Of a DNA stretch of 64,000 nucleotides, positions 1 to 10,228 are shown in pieces. Position 1 is the stretch's first letter; the number at the start of each line of letters is the position of its first letter. Location of the stretch: positions 25,129,967 to 25,193,966 of the forward strand of contig NC_091022.1 of the NCBI RefSeq assembly GCF_041296385.1, given 5' to 3'. The stretch comes from Aphelocoma coerulescens. Taxonomy: Eukaryota > Chordata > Aves > Passeriformes > Corvidae. The notes beneath the pieces are model-generated. The model was not told the DNA's origin and searched no databases. It saw only the letters and a program-made list of their open reading frames with translations. The position numbers and the translations under genes are program-made.

Positions 1-3000
1 CAGAAGCTTTCTCATCCTCCACAGCAGTACTAACCCTCCAACACACAAATCTAAACAACCCAGGGGTGCCAACTCAAATGCCTCAGCTGTTAAGACAGAA
101 CAAAAAGAAAAGGACAATCTCCAAGGTATAACTGAAAGTAAATGCTAATAATGATGTGTGGCATTAAATGATGACTCATTTTTCACAAGGCCATTTCAGA
201 TTGTAGCCATAACCTTGGATCAGACCCGAATGACTGTGAGAGCTGAAGTCTTAGTGGAACCATTAATTATGGATTTCCTGGCTTTTATAGGTTGGAGTCA
301 GACCTTTGATGTTCCTTTAAGATTGTTCTCCTGTGTTCATTTCCTTTGTTTCTGTGTTGGTAGCTTAAGAAAACACCCTAAGATTTCCATGGAAGTGTAT
401 GAGATCGCCTAGAAATACGTAGTCCATAAAAGCCCTGCAATTCATGGCTCATAAAGTCCTCTAATCCATGGTCAATAAAGCTTTGGAAAAGAGCTGTATG
501 AACCACAGTCATTTCACAGTTCAATGAGGTTCATACAGGAATCAATAACCTGGTTTAAATTCGCTGGGATTTGTCCTCCACCTGCATATTTCTCTTTGAC
601 TTCTCAGGTTGAAAGGCAGCTCCAACAGCTGAATTCTGGAGACCTCGCATGGAAACAATGAGCTTTATGCAGCTTTCCCCCAAAAGCCATAACAAAGACC
701 TAAATCCCTCTACTTGTCCCAAAGGTGAACAATTCAAGTTTCAGGTGACAACTGGTGAGTTAGGGAACTGTAAGAAGAACTATTTGGAAATATGGAGCCA
801 TAGCTGAAATTAATACTAAATGCAGAGACCTCAGTCCATGTAGAACATGGGGGACTCCAGCTGAAGTGCATGCAAATGCACAATGAATTTTTGGGACAGG
901 CCAGAGCGAGAACTTCCTAGTACAACAATTACCCTTCAAAAATAAGTGCAAAGTCTCACTGTTGAAACATTATTAAGGCAATGCAAAGAATTCCACATGT
1001 TTCTCTCCTGCACAGGTAACACTCCATTGCCCGTATGATCAGCCACCCTGCTTGTTTCCTCCCAAAAATGATCATGATACAAAGTCTGGTCACAGACACA
1101 CACTTCTGCTCTTTTCCTGCCAATCAGAAGGGAACCAGTTAGAGAGAACTCACTGTTTATTGCTTTGTGCAAGGTCCAGCTTGCAATTAATGCTGATGAA
1201 ACCCAACTGCCAAAAGCACAATATGCAGCAGCTGCTTTATGAAAGTTGAGACCTCATCCAATTTATAGGGAAACCAGAGCTGGTTGCGAGTCTCTGATTT
1301 AGTGAACTTGTATTTTTTTGTGCTTTGTATTTTTTGTTTTGCTTTGTTTCCAGGAAAGCACCAGAAGTTACTCCAGAACTGTAGAAGCACTAAAACCATC
1401 TGAAAGCACTAAGGCAGGCTTCCCTTCTTCCAGCCTTTCCTCATTTCTAGGCCTGTGATCTCCCACTAATATCTCCCTGGGATCTTTCAGCAAGGCAGGC
1501 AACACACAGCGTCTGGTTCATCACCAGCGTGGTGGGAGCGGAAACTTGTGTTTCCTCATCCCAATCTCCATCCTTATGAAATGGAAATAAAGGGATAAAA
1601 GGCTTTGATTCAGATGAAATCTCACAGGAGCACAGAGCAAATAATTTAACTCTAACCTTTGGAAGTACCTTTTAAATACCTTTCCTAGGAACATTTAATG
1701 AAACCAGCCAAAGGCACAAAAATCCGTAAGAACCACTTTAAGCTCCTAACTGCACATTTCCATTGCCAATATCCAATATCCTTTCTGATATCTGGATAGA
1801 TAGGATAGGGGTAGAAGGACTGTGCCCAACTGCCAGGCTCCCACCAAATGTACTTAAGCATCTCACTTGTACAACACATGAGGAACTGGTCCAAGGACCC
1901 TTGTGAAATGCTGGGACATCATGGGACACTACAAATCAGCAGCCCCAAGCAGAAGAACTGAAAAGTCCCTTGTATCTGAGGCAATCAGCTATATTGGACC
2001 AAATGCCACTTAGTTCATGCTTAAACATCCTCTGTGGAGAGGATCCAACCACTGAACACACTTCGAAAAGAAAACACATGAACCCTTCTTACAAGGCTGG
2101 CACTGACCTCAGAAATAGCCTTATTGCATTAAGATTAATATGCAACACCTTAATAGTGCTCCTTACCTCATTCACCCTGAGAAAACAATAAACTACAAAA
2201 AATGAGGTAACTGCTCCATTAAAAAGAATGAATAAAAATAACAGCAATAATAATAAAAATCTGAAAACACAAATATGTGAAGCTTTTTTTCTTAGCAAAG
2301 GGAGAAACCTCTGAGAGACTTGCAAAGAATTTAGCTGCTATGAAAATGGGAATACGTAATGCTCAAAGACAATCATTATATGTGTAGGTGAGCAGCCAGT
2401 TCCCAACATATTACTTAATTCCTTTTACTTGTTAGAAGATCTATAAACATTGTGGCCGTTCATCTGCCCATGACTTGGCCTGGATAAAGGCACTAAGAGC
2501 TTTAGAGGTGGGAGAATAAATTGCCCAGGAATCCTAAAAGCACACATTGAGAAGCCCTGGTCAAACATGAAGGTTCTTATTCAAACACTAAATGGGAGTT
2601 CTTAACCTCAGACCAAGATTGGAACACCCTTGGAAAAGTGCCTACCTCCATTCTCTTTACATAGATGATTTAGTTAAGTACTTAATTTTCCTTCAGTTTG
2701 CTGTTTTCAGTGCAGTCTGAGATGTTAAATCATTTCAGCCCCAGAACACAGTTAAGGAGGGTTGAAAGTCAGATTTGCCAGAATCTTAAAAACTCCCAGG
2801 AATATTCTGCATGGTTGGAAAATGGGCAAGCCTTTGGGCTGAAAACTGATGGTATAGATTGGAAAATAATTATTGGAAGAAAAAGAACAGAGTATTTTCT
2901 ATTTTTGTTCCTTTCCTGTTTTTTTACTGACAAGTCTTTGTTTCTGTGTATTTTAAATATTTTAAGCATCAGCTTATTTTTTCCTCTTTACTTTTAGATC

Positions 3001-3173
3001 AAACATGCCTATGAGCTTTCCTCCTAGCTCTTCATTAGGTTACAAAAATAACACGTCACTCTCAGTTAGCCCTTGCCCAACCCTCCTTATGGTCTAATCA
3101 ACAAGAGCTGGGATCTGCAAAGAGCATCTAGTTCGGAGCCAGCAGGAAGAGGACAGGGGCCACACGAGTCATG
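1..3173. other. Non-coding DNA, downstream of the 3180 exon
   Basis: AT-rich sequence without a supportable gene. Because the exon at 3180-3449 ends in a splice donor, this stretch is most likely intron of the minus-strand gene. Open frames here are short and lack paired splice sites with matching phase. A pyrimidine-tract acceptor at 607 and a GTGAGT donor at 755 bracket 608-754, but all three frames are stopped. Confidence 0.5.
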
Positions 3174-3179
3174 ACTCAC

Positions 3180-3449
3180 CTGTCTTCTATCCGAACCCAG
3201 AGGTCGTTGAACTGCCTCTGGCGATGGTGTTTGTGCTGCTTCTTGTGCCATTTCTTCTGCCTGCCAAACTCCTCCAGCTGGCTGATGCTGTCAGGCAACA
3301 AGAGGTGAGGAGACAGGCTGTCTTCTTCATCCATCTGCTGCGGCTTCAGGGAAGGAGATGCCAGTGGGACTTGCTCAGAAAGCTGGACAGAGGGCAGGGC
3401 TGTCACTGAGGGTCCCTCCAAGGCTGGGCTTGTCTTTGTCGTCCTTGAA
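3180..3449 (-). CDS. Internal coding exon (270 nt) of an unidentified minus-strand gene
   Basis: The sequence shows a good acceptor just upstream on the minus strand (ending TTTTGCAG, then TTCAAGG) and a near-consensus donor (GACAG then GTGAGT, the intron starting at 3179). The exon has one base, 89 whole codons and two bases, so it is phase 2 at both ends. The product has a Ser/Thr/Pro-rich start, an acidic stretch ([10 protein letters not shown]), a short segment containing SISQLEEFG, a basic His-rich cluster ([15 protein letters not shown]) and the end [10 protein letters not shown]. Third codon positions in the basic part are strongly G/C biased, as expected of real coding sequence in an AT-rich background. 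The basic cluster could be a nuclear-localisation, heparin-binding or membrane-proximal segment, but that is inference. I do not recognise the family. The phase matches the exon at 24627-24717, probably the preceding exon of the same gene. Antisense frames across the exon are also open and are treated as shadows. Confidence 0.72.
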
Positions 3450-6130
3450 CTGCAAAACACAACGTTTAAATATTTGATGAGTAAGGGGGGAATGGTGCCA
3501 AAACAAAGGTAAAAGCAGAGGACGGCGCTGCTTGGCGGCTGCCCCTGACTGCTGAGAAGGTGCACAAGGCTTCTGCTCTGGGGCAGCAAGTAAAGACAGC
3601 AGTGGCATTTCCTAGGAAGCTTTCAAGTAAACACCTAACTGAACACCGGGGAGATGGCAATGGATACACTATTGCTGTTTTCTGGCATTTTAATGACTTC
3701 TAGAGGCCTTGGAGTCTGTTCTAGGGGTCAATGTTGCCTCCCCTGCTGGGCTGAAGGTCAAATGACAAAACTCTGTCTAAACTGGTAAATGACTCTCTTT
3801 GAAGAAAACAGATACCTGAAGAGATGATCTTAGATTAATGAGATAACATGAGATATCTCATTATCTCTTCCTTCTTTGGGTATCTCTATACCCAACTATA
3901 CCCTCTATCTCTATACCCTCCCAACTTTGGGTATCATCTATAGAAAACAAGTAGTTTTAACTGCAACAAGAATTTGCCTCCTCATCCAGTCAGGACTAGT
4001 GACAAAGGAAGCCCAGACTGGTGACAGAAGCATCGAAACATGGAAGCTAGGCTAGGGATGGGATATGTGAGACCTGAACTCCATGAGGTAATGAAGAAAA
4101 AAGGGGTAAATGACCTGTGCAAAGCCTCCTTGAAACAATTCTGCCAGAGCTCTTCATTGCTGTCTGAAATATTACCACCTCTTGTACATGACTGGAATGA
4201 TGCAGAAAAAGACCTTTCATTCTCCTCTTCTAGAGTTTCACTGATTTTAGAAGAAAAGTCAATATAAACTCTCTCCTTTGGTATGCAGCCATGTGAACTT
4301 ATTGTGAGCTAAGATAGCTGAAACAAAAATCTAATAAACCAGGACTGACATAAAGTTATTTTCCTCCCCTAACTTCAGTAGAAGTTCATATTCAGCCTTA
4401 ATTGCAAGAACTTTTCCTGTCCCTGGGATGGGCCAATGAGTTGTAGATACAGAAAATGGGAGAGAATTAATAGGCAATATGAAGCTGTGGTCTGCAAAAC
4501 TATTTCTATTACATGGATGCTATGACTTTTATGACAGAAACAATTAAAGCCACGTGAAAAATTTTGCCTCCTGAGTGAAACCAGTAAGACATTTTAATGA
4601 AAAAGTAATAAAAAATCCTAAACTTCATTGGTGACAATGTACAAAATGTGCCGCAAGTGAAACCACATGTTTCATTTATGGCACATTTTGTTCTCTTCCA
4701 AAAAAGTCACATCTACTACTAATGGAAGCTTTTTTTCTTTTTGACTTTCTTGAAGTCTGTTACAATACCAGCCACGATGGTCACCTCTGTTTCCACTGCA
4801 TTGTGTTTCATCCAAAAGTCCTTCCAATACCTACTGATAATTAATTATTGCTAGTATGAGACTCACTGGCAAATACTACAGTAACTTTGTCACGTGTAGC
4901 CAATGTTTCATGAAGTTCTTTCAGAGATCATACAACAGATAGAGAAAAAGAAGGTTTTTCAAAACTAATTCTAAAATTCTTCATGGTTGGTTTTATTAAA
5001 AAAACACACAAGAAAAACCCATTTTTACTTTTTTTTCCCAAGCATTCAGACTCTCAGTGAGTCCTTTCCAAACTCATTCATACTCTCTCCATGCTCTATT
5101 TTATATCTCAGATAGGTCTGCTGGTTCTGAATTTTTTTCCCTGTTAAGACTTTCTTTCAATGTTTCATCTTGAGAGTGAATTTTCCCCAGGGCAGCAATT
5201 TCCGTTTGAGAGTTCTTGGTGCTCCCCAAAGCCTTTAAGAATTCCTCAGCTGTGGCACAGGCTGAAGCAAAGCCATCTCCAGACTCATGTAAATGGAGAG
5301 GCGCTCACAGGTTTGCCCTGGGGAGGTCTCTCAGGCCACAGTGGAGAGTTTTTAATTTTTATCCAACCATGGAGGTGAATCAGCGAAGTATCTACATCCA
5401 AAGGCAGCCATTTAGCAGCCTGGAGGACAACACAGTGTGAACTTGGATAGGAGAGTTTAGGCAGGTAGAAGGACCTGGACCAAGCACCTACAGACACCAT
5501 GTGGGTCCTGAGATGGCAGCAGCCACCAACGGGTGGCAGGAAGCCACTGGAACTGAGCTGTAGCCGAGATGTGTTTCCGTTGCCTTCCTTCTCTGTGCCT
5601 CACGTTGTGATCAGTGTAATTCCCTGAGGTGCTGCAGGAGGAGCAGCGCCCCATGTGCCAGCTCAAGGCTGGGGCTGCCCTTTGATTCCCTGAGTGGTCT
5701 TAGGGATATCTGAACACGTACTTTCCACCTTTTAACACCTACTATTTTCTTACATGTGTTTACCTTGCTCTGAGCTCCCCGTAAACTGGAACTAGTAGAG
5801 AAGTGTTTTTATGGCTTGAGATTTTACAAACCACTTAAGACGACTGGCAGCGCCCTTCTTATTAAAATTAATGACTTTGGGCATCAAAATCCCAGTGGTG
5901 GCTTTGAAAGTTTCTGGCTTAATTGTTTCCACTACCATCACATGAGCCACAGGTTGTAAACTTGATATTTCAGAACATTCTTTGGGAAGAGAATAAATAA
6001 ACACCGGAGAAACGTTAAAATGCTGTAACATAAAGAGGGTTATAAACTAACCACCACTATGTTAGAGTCGAGTCAGGGGGAATAGCTCCACTGTGGCAAC
6101 TGCATATTGCATTGGTTTGATATTTCTTCC

Positions 6131-6182
6131 ATTATTCCTGCACTATTTTTAAAATTATTCCTGCACTAATATTTTTAAAATT
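6131..6182. repeat. Short tandem duplication (23-26 bp unit)
   Basis: ATTATTCCTGCACTA occurs at 6131-6145 and again at 6154-6168, each followed by a TTTTTAAA tract. The second copy has a 3-bp insertion (ATA). This looks like a local replication-slippage duplication in AT-rich DNA. Confidence 0.85.
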
Positions 6183-6540
6183 ATTAGTAACTGCTAATAA
6201 TTGCACCAAGACCTAAGAGGGACTGTTGAAGGCTGCATGCTGATGCATGCTTGTTCCTCTTAAAAACAATAAAGTTAGTTTTAAACTGATTGATTAAATC
6301 AGTTATAACAATTATACTATATTATATAAAAAATAATGAGTCCAATAAAGTAAACAATAAATATTACAAAAATACAATTAATTCATTATCAGCCTGGTTC
6401 CTTTCAAATATGACCATCATCCTACAGGCATTCTACCAGAAGGAAAATCAAAACAGAATATGGGTATTTCATCCAAACAGATCATAAGAATATTTAAAGA
6501 TGCTAATTTAATGTAAGACAGATTTCCTAGGAGATGATCA

Positions 6541-7107
6541 TTTCTCCATGGTCTCCTGGGTGCCATGGGGTCACACTGCACCGTGGGTTCTGAGTGGCCC
6601 CGCTGTGTCACAGTGGCCCCTGGCTTCCATGAGCCCTCCCAGTGTCACAGTGGGCTCTTGGCTGCAGGAGCTAGGGCCTGGGGGAGAAGCAGCAGGGACA
6701 GCACACACGCAGTGCCATGGCCACTTCTGTGGCCACGCCTGACCCTGTCCCTGCCACAGCCACGGTGGGTGACACCCGCCGCGAGCCCTTAGGTGTGCAG
6801 GTGACAGTCACCACAGGGTGACAGTCCCCTGGGGGACACCCTGGGGCGGGAGGCTGGCAGGGATCCACTCCCCACGCGCTGCAGCTCCCTGTGTTGGGTG
6901 AGACTGAGCCCCTGTGCCAAGCCAGCCCTCTCTGGGAATCAGCCAGGGCTGGCCATGCCACCCCCAGCTCCCTGCAAGGCTCGGCTCTGGCAGATTCCAG
7001 GCCCAAAGCCCAAGGCCAGCCCGTGTGCCCCTCGTGTTTCTGTCTAAAGCTGACCCAGAAAGGTCCCATTGGGGGGTACCCCTTTCCTACAGTCACTGCC
7101 AGCTGGG
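6541..7107. other. GC-rich island adjoining the telomere-like repeat
   Basis: About 570 bp that is visibly richer in G+C than the flanks, with sharp edges against AT-rich sequence at about 6540 and against the telomere-like repeat at about 7108. It contains the 37-bp repeat at its left end and scattered CpGs (for example CACCCGCCGCGAGCC near 6775). No promoter, splice sites or recognisable protein were seen. Its composition and neighbour suggest a relic of subtelomeric-type DNA rather than a gene. That is inference. Confidence 0.5.
6570..6680. repeat. GC-rich 37-bp imperfect tandem repeat (about three units)
   Basis: The anchor GTCACA/GTCACACTG recurs with a 37-bp period, starting near 6570, 6607 and 6644. 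The second and third units share TGTCACAGTGG followed by a TGG-CT-containing segment. The units are diverged and fade into a longer GC-rich block that continues to about 7107. Neighbouring DNA is clearly more AT-rich. Frames longer than 100 codons exist on both strands here, as expected from GC-rich sequence with few stops, and are not taken as genes. Confidence 0.55.
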
Positions 7108-7108
7108 A

Positions 7109-7254
7109 GTTAGGGTTGGTTTTAGGATTAGGGTTTGGGTTAGGCTTAGCGTTAGGCCTAGGCTTAGGCTTTGGGTTAGTTAGGGTTAAGGTTGGGCTTA
7201 GGGTTAGGGTTTGGTGTTAGGGTTAGGATTATGCTTAGTTTTAGGGTTAGGGTT
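7109..7254 (+). repeat. Degenerate interstitial telomeric repeat (TTAGGG)n
   Basis: About 146 bp made almost entirely of TTAGGG and one-base variants (TTAGGC, TTTAGG, TTTGGG, TTAGCG) on the plus strand. Several exact GGGTTAGGG junctions are present. Both edges are abrupt: GCCAGCTGGGAG on the left and CCCAAAGC on the right. The vertebrate telomere repeat is TTAGGG, so this is an interstitial telomeric sequence that has accumulated substitutions and small indels. The glycine/leucine-rich frames translated across it are artefacts of the repeat. Confidence 0.93.
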
Positions 7255-7465
7255 CCCAAAGCAAGATCCTGCCATCTGCAGTTTGATTCCTGAACCATCT
7301 TTCTCTGCATTACGTGAAGCCTTATTGTCAAATCCACCTCCTCGTTTCAAGGAATGTTTCCTCGCTCTCGGGCTCTGTGCTCTATGAAATTCAGCTTCAC
7401 TGTATGGAACCCTGGGTATATAATGGACTTTTTTTCCCATTCCTTCACTACTCCTGATGAAGCTT

Positions 7466-7493
7466 TTTAAGATACACTTAAGTGTATCTTAAA
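7466..7493. repeat. Perfect 28-bp palindrome
   Basis: The 14-base arm TTTAAGATACACTT is followed immediately by its exact reverse complement, with no spacer. The next bases outward (T on the left, G on the right) do not pair. It lies about 210 bp right of the telomeric repeat. Immediately right of it, AAGATGTTTTT is duplicated (about 7492-7512), so the spot seems prone to local rearrangement. It could form a cruciform or be the core of a degraded foldback element. No function is claimed. Confidence 0.9.
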
Positions 7494-7513
7494 GATGTTT
7501 TTAAGATGTTTTT

Positions 7514-10005
7514 AAGTTATTTTTAAAGGCAGGGAAAAAGCTAGGCAAGTTTTCAGTTTGTGAGGCAACCGTGCCTTTTCTGAATAAAGAGTGCAAAAGT
7601 ACCACCCAAATATCTTGGTCCACACAAAGATCCCAGAGATTTTCATGAATAACTTGATACAATTCCAGGCTTAGAGGTTCCACCCATTTTTAAATGTATT
7701 ATTCCCACACAGGGTGGTCTTGGAGAAACGAAAATTATTTCAGGCTCTTACGTGGATTTTTCTCATCTGTGACCTTAATTTCCTTCCCTGGGATATTGTG
7801 TTCTGCAAAACAAGTTCTCTGAAACAACGAAGTCCAAATAAGAAAACTTTGGAGTCTCAGCAAATATCCTATGTGTCTTGGTCCTAAGGTACAGAAGAGA
7901 GTGAAAACAGGAAAACATTTATTCCCGCTAGTTCTTGAAAACGCTTAATCCACAGACAAAGACCTCTGTGGTTTTCTTTCACTTCTGGTGAAATTTGCCA
8001 TCCTTTTCTAATTCTTTTCAAGAATTAAAAGAACAAAACAAAACATGTAAGTTATTTGGACTGAGCTGGATGCTCCATTAGGCTGTCTCAGCATTTCTCT
8101 CTCTGCCTTGTGGTCTGCAGTGTCACTCTGTGCTGGCACTGACCATTGAAAATTGACTCATCGCTGGGATTTGTTAGGGCTATTGAGTAGATCTGGTCAG
8201 AAAAATTACATTAACACCATGATGCCCTGCAGTACATTATTTTCATAATTCCCAGGCTTAAAACTGCACAGTCAGGCAGGGCAGAGCCCAGTAAAGCCTC
8301 TGGCCCTGACCTGCCAGAGTAACACCAGCAACATTTGGATGAGTCCCATCAAGCCTCCCCTGGGCTTCCACAGGTCCAGGGAGGGACTTGCCCTTGCTTT
8401 ATGCCTTTGCTGATGATACACATCTTCCAGACACTAAATCATCAATCTTATTTTTTTTTCAGCAATCTTGTGGTAACATCTCTGTTCCCTCAGATATGCG
8501 CAGAATCTTCCGAAATCCCAGCCTGCCAATTTGTTATGTGCATCCTGACTTTGCAGCACGAGCGATGGAAAAGTTTTGCTCAGGAGACTGCCCTGCTTTG
8601 CACGGGCTTCCAAGCACAGCAACATTGCTGAGGTTTTCTTGCTTCAGTTCTCAGAACTGTCAGGCAAGGGGAGATTTTGTTTCATCGAGAGAGAAGCTGC
8701 GGTGATAGCAAGGAATGTGTGATGTGGCAGCTTCTTCCTTATGCCACCGTTCCTGGGATGCAGCCGGATGACGGCCAGACAGCGAGTTTAAAGCGTTTTA
8801 TCGTAGATGGGTTCTCATAAGTTCCAGTTGGGGTGTCTTTGTCAAGGCAGGGATTTGTCAGCCCCTCACACGCACCCTTGCTGCTCTCGCCAGAGGCCAC
8901 GGAGACATCTGCTTCTGGCTTTGCTTTCCCTACACATCTCTCCCAGAGCATCATGCACACCCACAAGATGGGCACCCCACTGTCCTGTCCCACAAGGGGT
9001 TTTGCTTTTTTCTCCCTCTTCCATGCTAGGATGAAGCTCAGATTTTCAAAACTCTTGGGAGAGAAGCAAACAAAAGAACAGAAAAGCAGGCAGAAATCCT
9101 AACCCACCCCAGCACAGCTCACAGGGCCTCTTTCCAGTGATGGGAACAGGAGATTGAGAGCACAGACTCACATAACCAGGTGACACCATGGACATAACCT
9201 CCTTCAAGATGAAAAGCATAAATATATTTTACTGCAAAACAGAGTCATTCCAAAGCAGAGATCAGAGTTAGATTCTCTCCATACTTAAACTTTATCTGAG
9301 CTGCTTCACGCTAAGTGCTTTAAATTACTAAGGATGAATTTGGGCTCAAGAGACAGCAAAAGAGAAATCCCTGATTACTCCTGTGAAATCCCTGATTATT
9401 CACTCACCTGATCAGCTTAATTATAATGAGGTTATTTCATTTAGGATGTAGTTGCCTTAGGCCTGTATACTAAAGTTAAAACTTCTTAACAGAATTTGGA
9501 AACAAAGTTGTTTCTTCATTTTTTTGCACCATAGTCAACTACATCTCATGAGCACTTAAATTGGGTTAAGTAGTTAAATTAGATTACAGTCCATCCCAAA
9601 CTTGGATGGTATCTCTGTGCTCTGAATCCATGTCAGGCTATTTCTCTGGGAAGAATCACTGTTGCTCAAGAACTGTAACCTTAGCTTGAAAGCTAATTTA
9701 GTCCTCAGTATACACACATATACACATACAACTCTGTGCATAAATTAAATGAAAAGTTTGTGATGTGAAGATATTCACATGGATTGTAAGATTTTCCTTC
9801 CCACTTTGAGAAACTATAAAGCAAGAGAGATAAGTAAAACTTTCATTATCTATTCTGTTTCATTAGAACTGGAGCTGGTCTAAGGCACAGGAGAAGAAAT
9901 GCAAGCTTTCTGCACTTGAGAGGCTGAATTTGCTGAAAAAGAAAGGGCAGCTGTAACATTTGTAACGTGTCATTTCCACATTTTCATGTGAATTCTTTCA
10001 GAAAA
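7514..10005. other. Intronic non-coding DNA
   Basis: No supportable gene. Two weak plus-strand acceptors precede open frames, at about 8463 (T-tract then CAG) and 9029 (TTCCATGCTAG). The second is followed by 36 open codons to a TGA at 9138. Neither has a convincing donor or a recognised product. A near-exact local duplication of GAAATCCCTGATTA lies at about 9363-9400. Confidence 0.4.
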
Positions 10006-10228
10006 CTCAAAATGTTTCATTTCAGCATTTTCTGAACAAAGCTTCAAATTTTTTTTAGTCTTCTGTTTTCAAAGACTTACATGCTACAAAGTGCCCTTTT
10101 TTGTTCAGAAATTGATCTCAATTAAAAAGAAAAACCCAACTAATATATAAAAATGACAAAACCCAACAAAACCCAATCCCTGCCTTCAAAAGCATCCTCA
10201 AAATGTTCCATTTCAAATTGCTCTGAAC
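10006..10228. repeat. Imperfect 32-bp direct repeat about 190 bp apart
   Basis: Positions 10006-10037 and 10197-10228 align over 32 bases with 26 identities. Both begin CTCAAAATGTT and end CTGAAC. The DNA between is AT-rich, with several CAAAACCCAA motifs. This may be two ends of an old non-autonomous element or a diverged duplication. I cannot name a family. Confidence 0.6.

Noticed and set aside
608..754. Exon-like segment with strong acceptor (CTTCTCAG) and GTGAGT donor
   Set aside because: All three reading frames contain stops within 18 codons; at best a non-coding exon.
6671..7220. Overlapping open frames of 89-141 codons on both strands
   Set aside because: They run through the GC-rich island and the TTAGGG repeat, where stops are rare or the peptide is a repeat artefact.
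8463..9140. Two plus-strand acceptors followed by open frames, including 36 codons to TGA at 9138
   Set aside because: No matching donors or recognised products; open lengths are within chance expectation.
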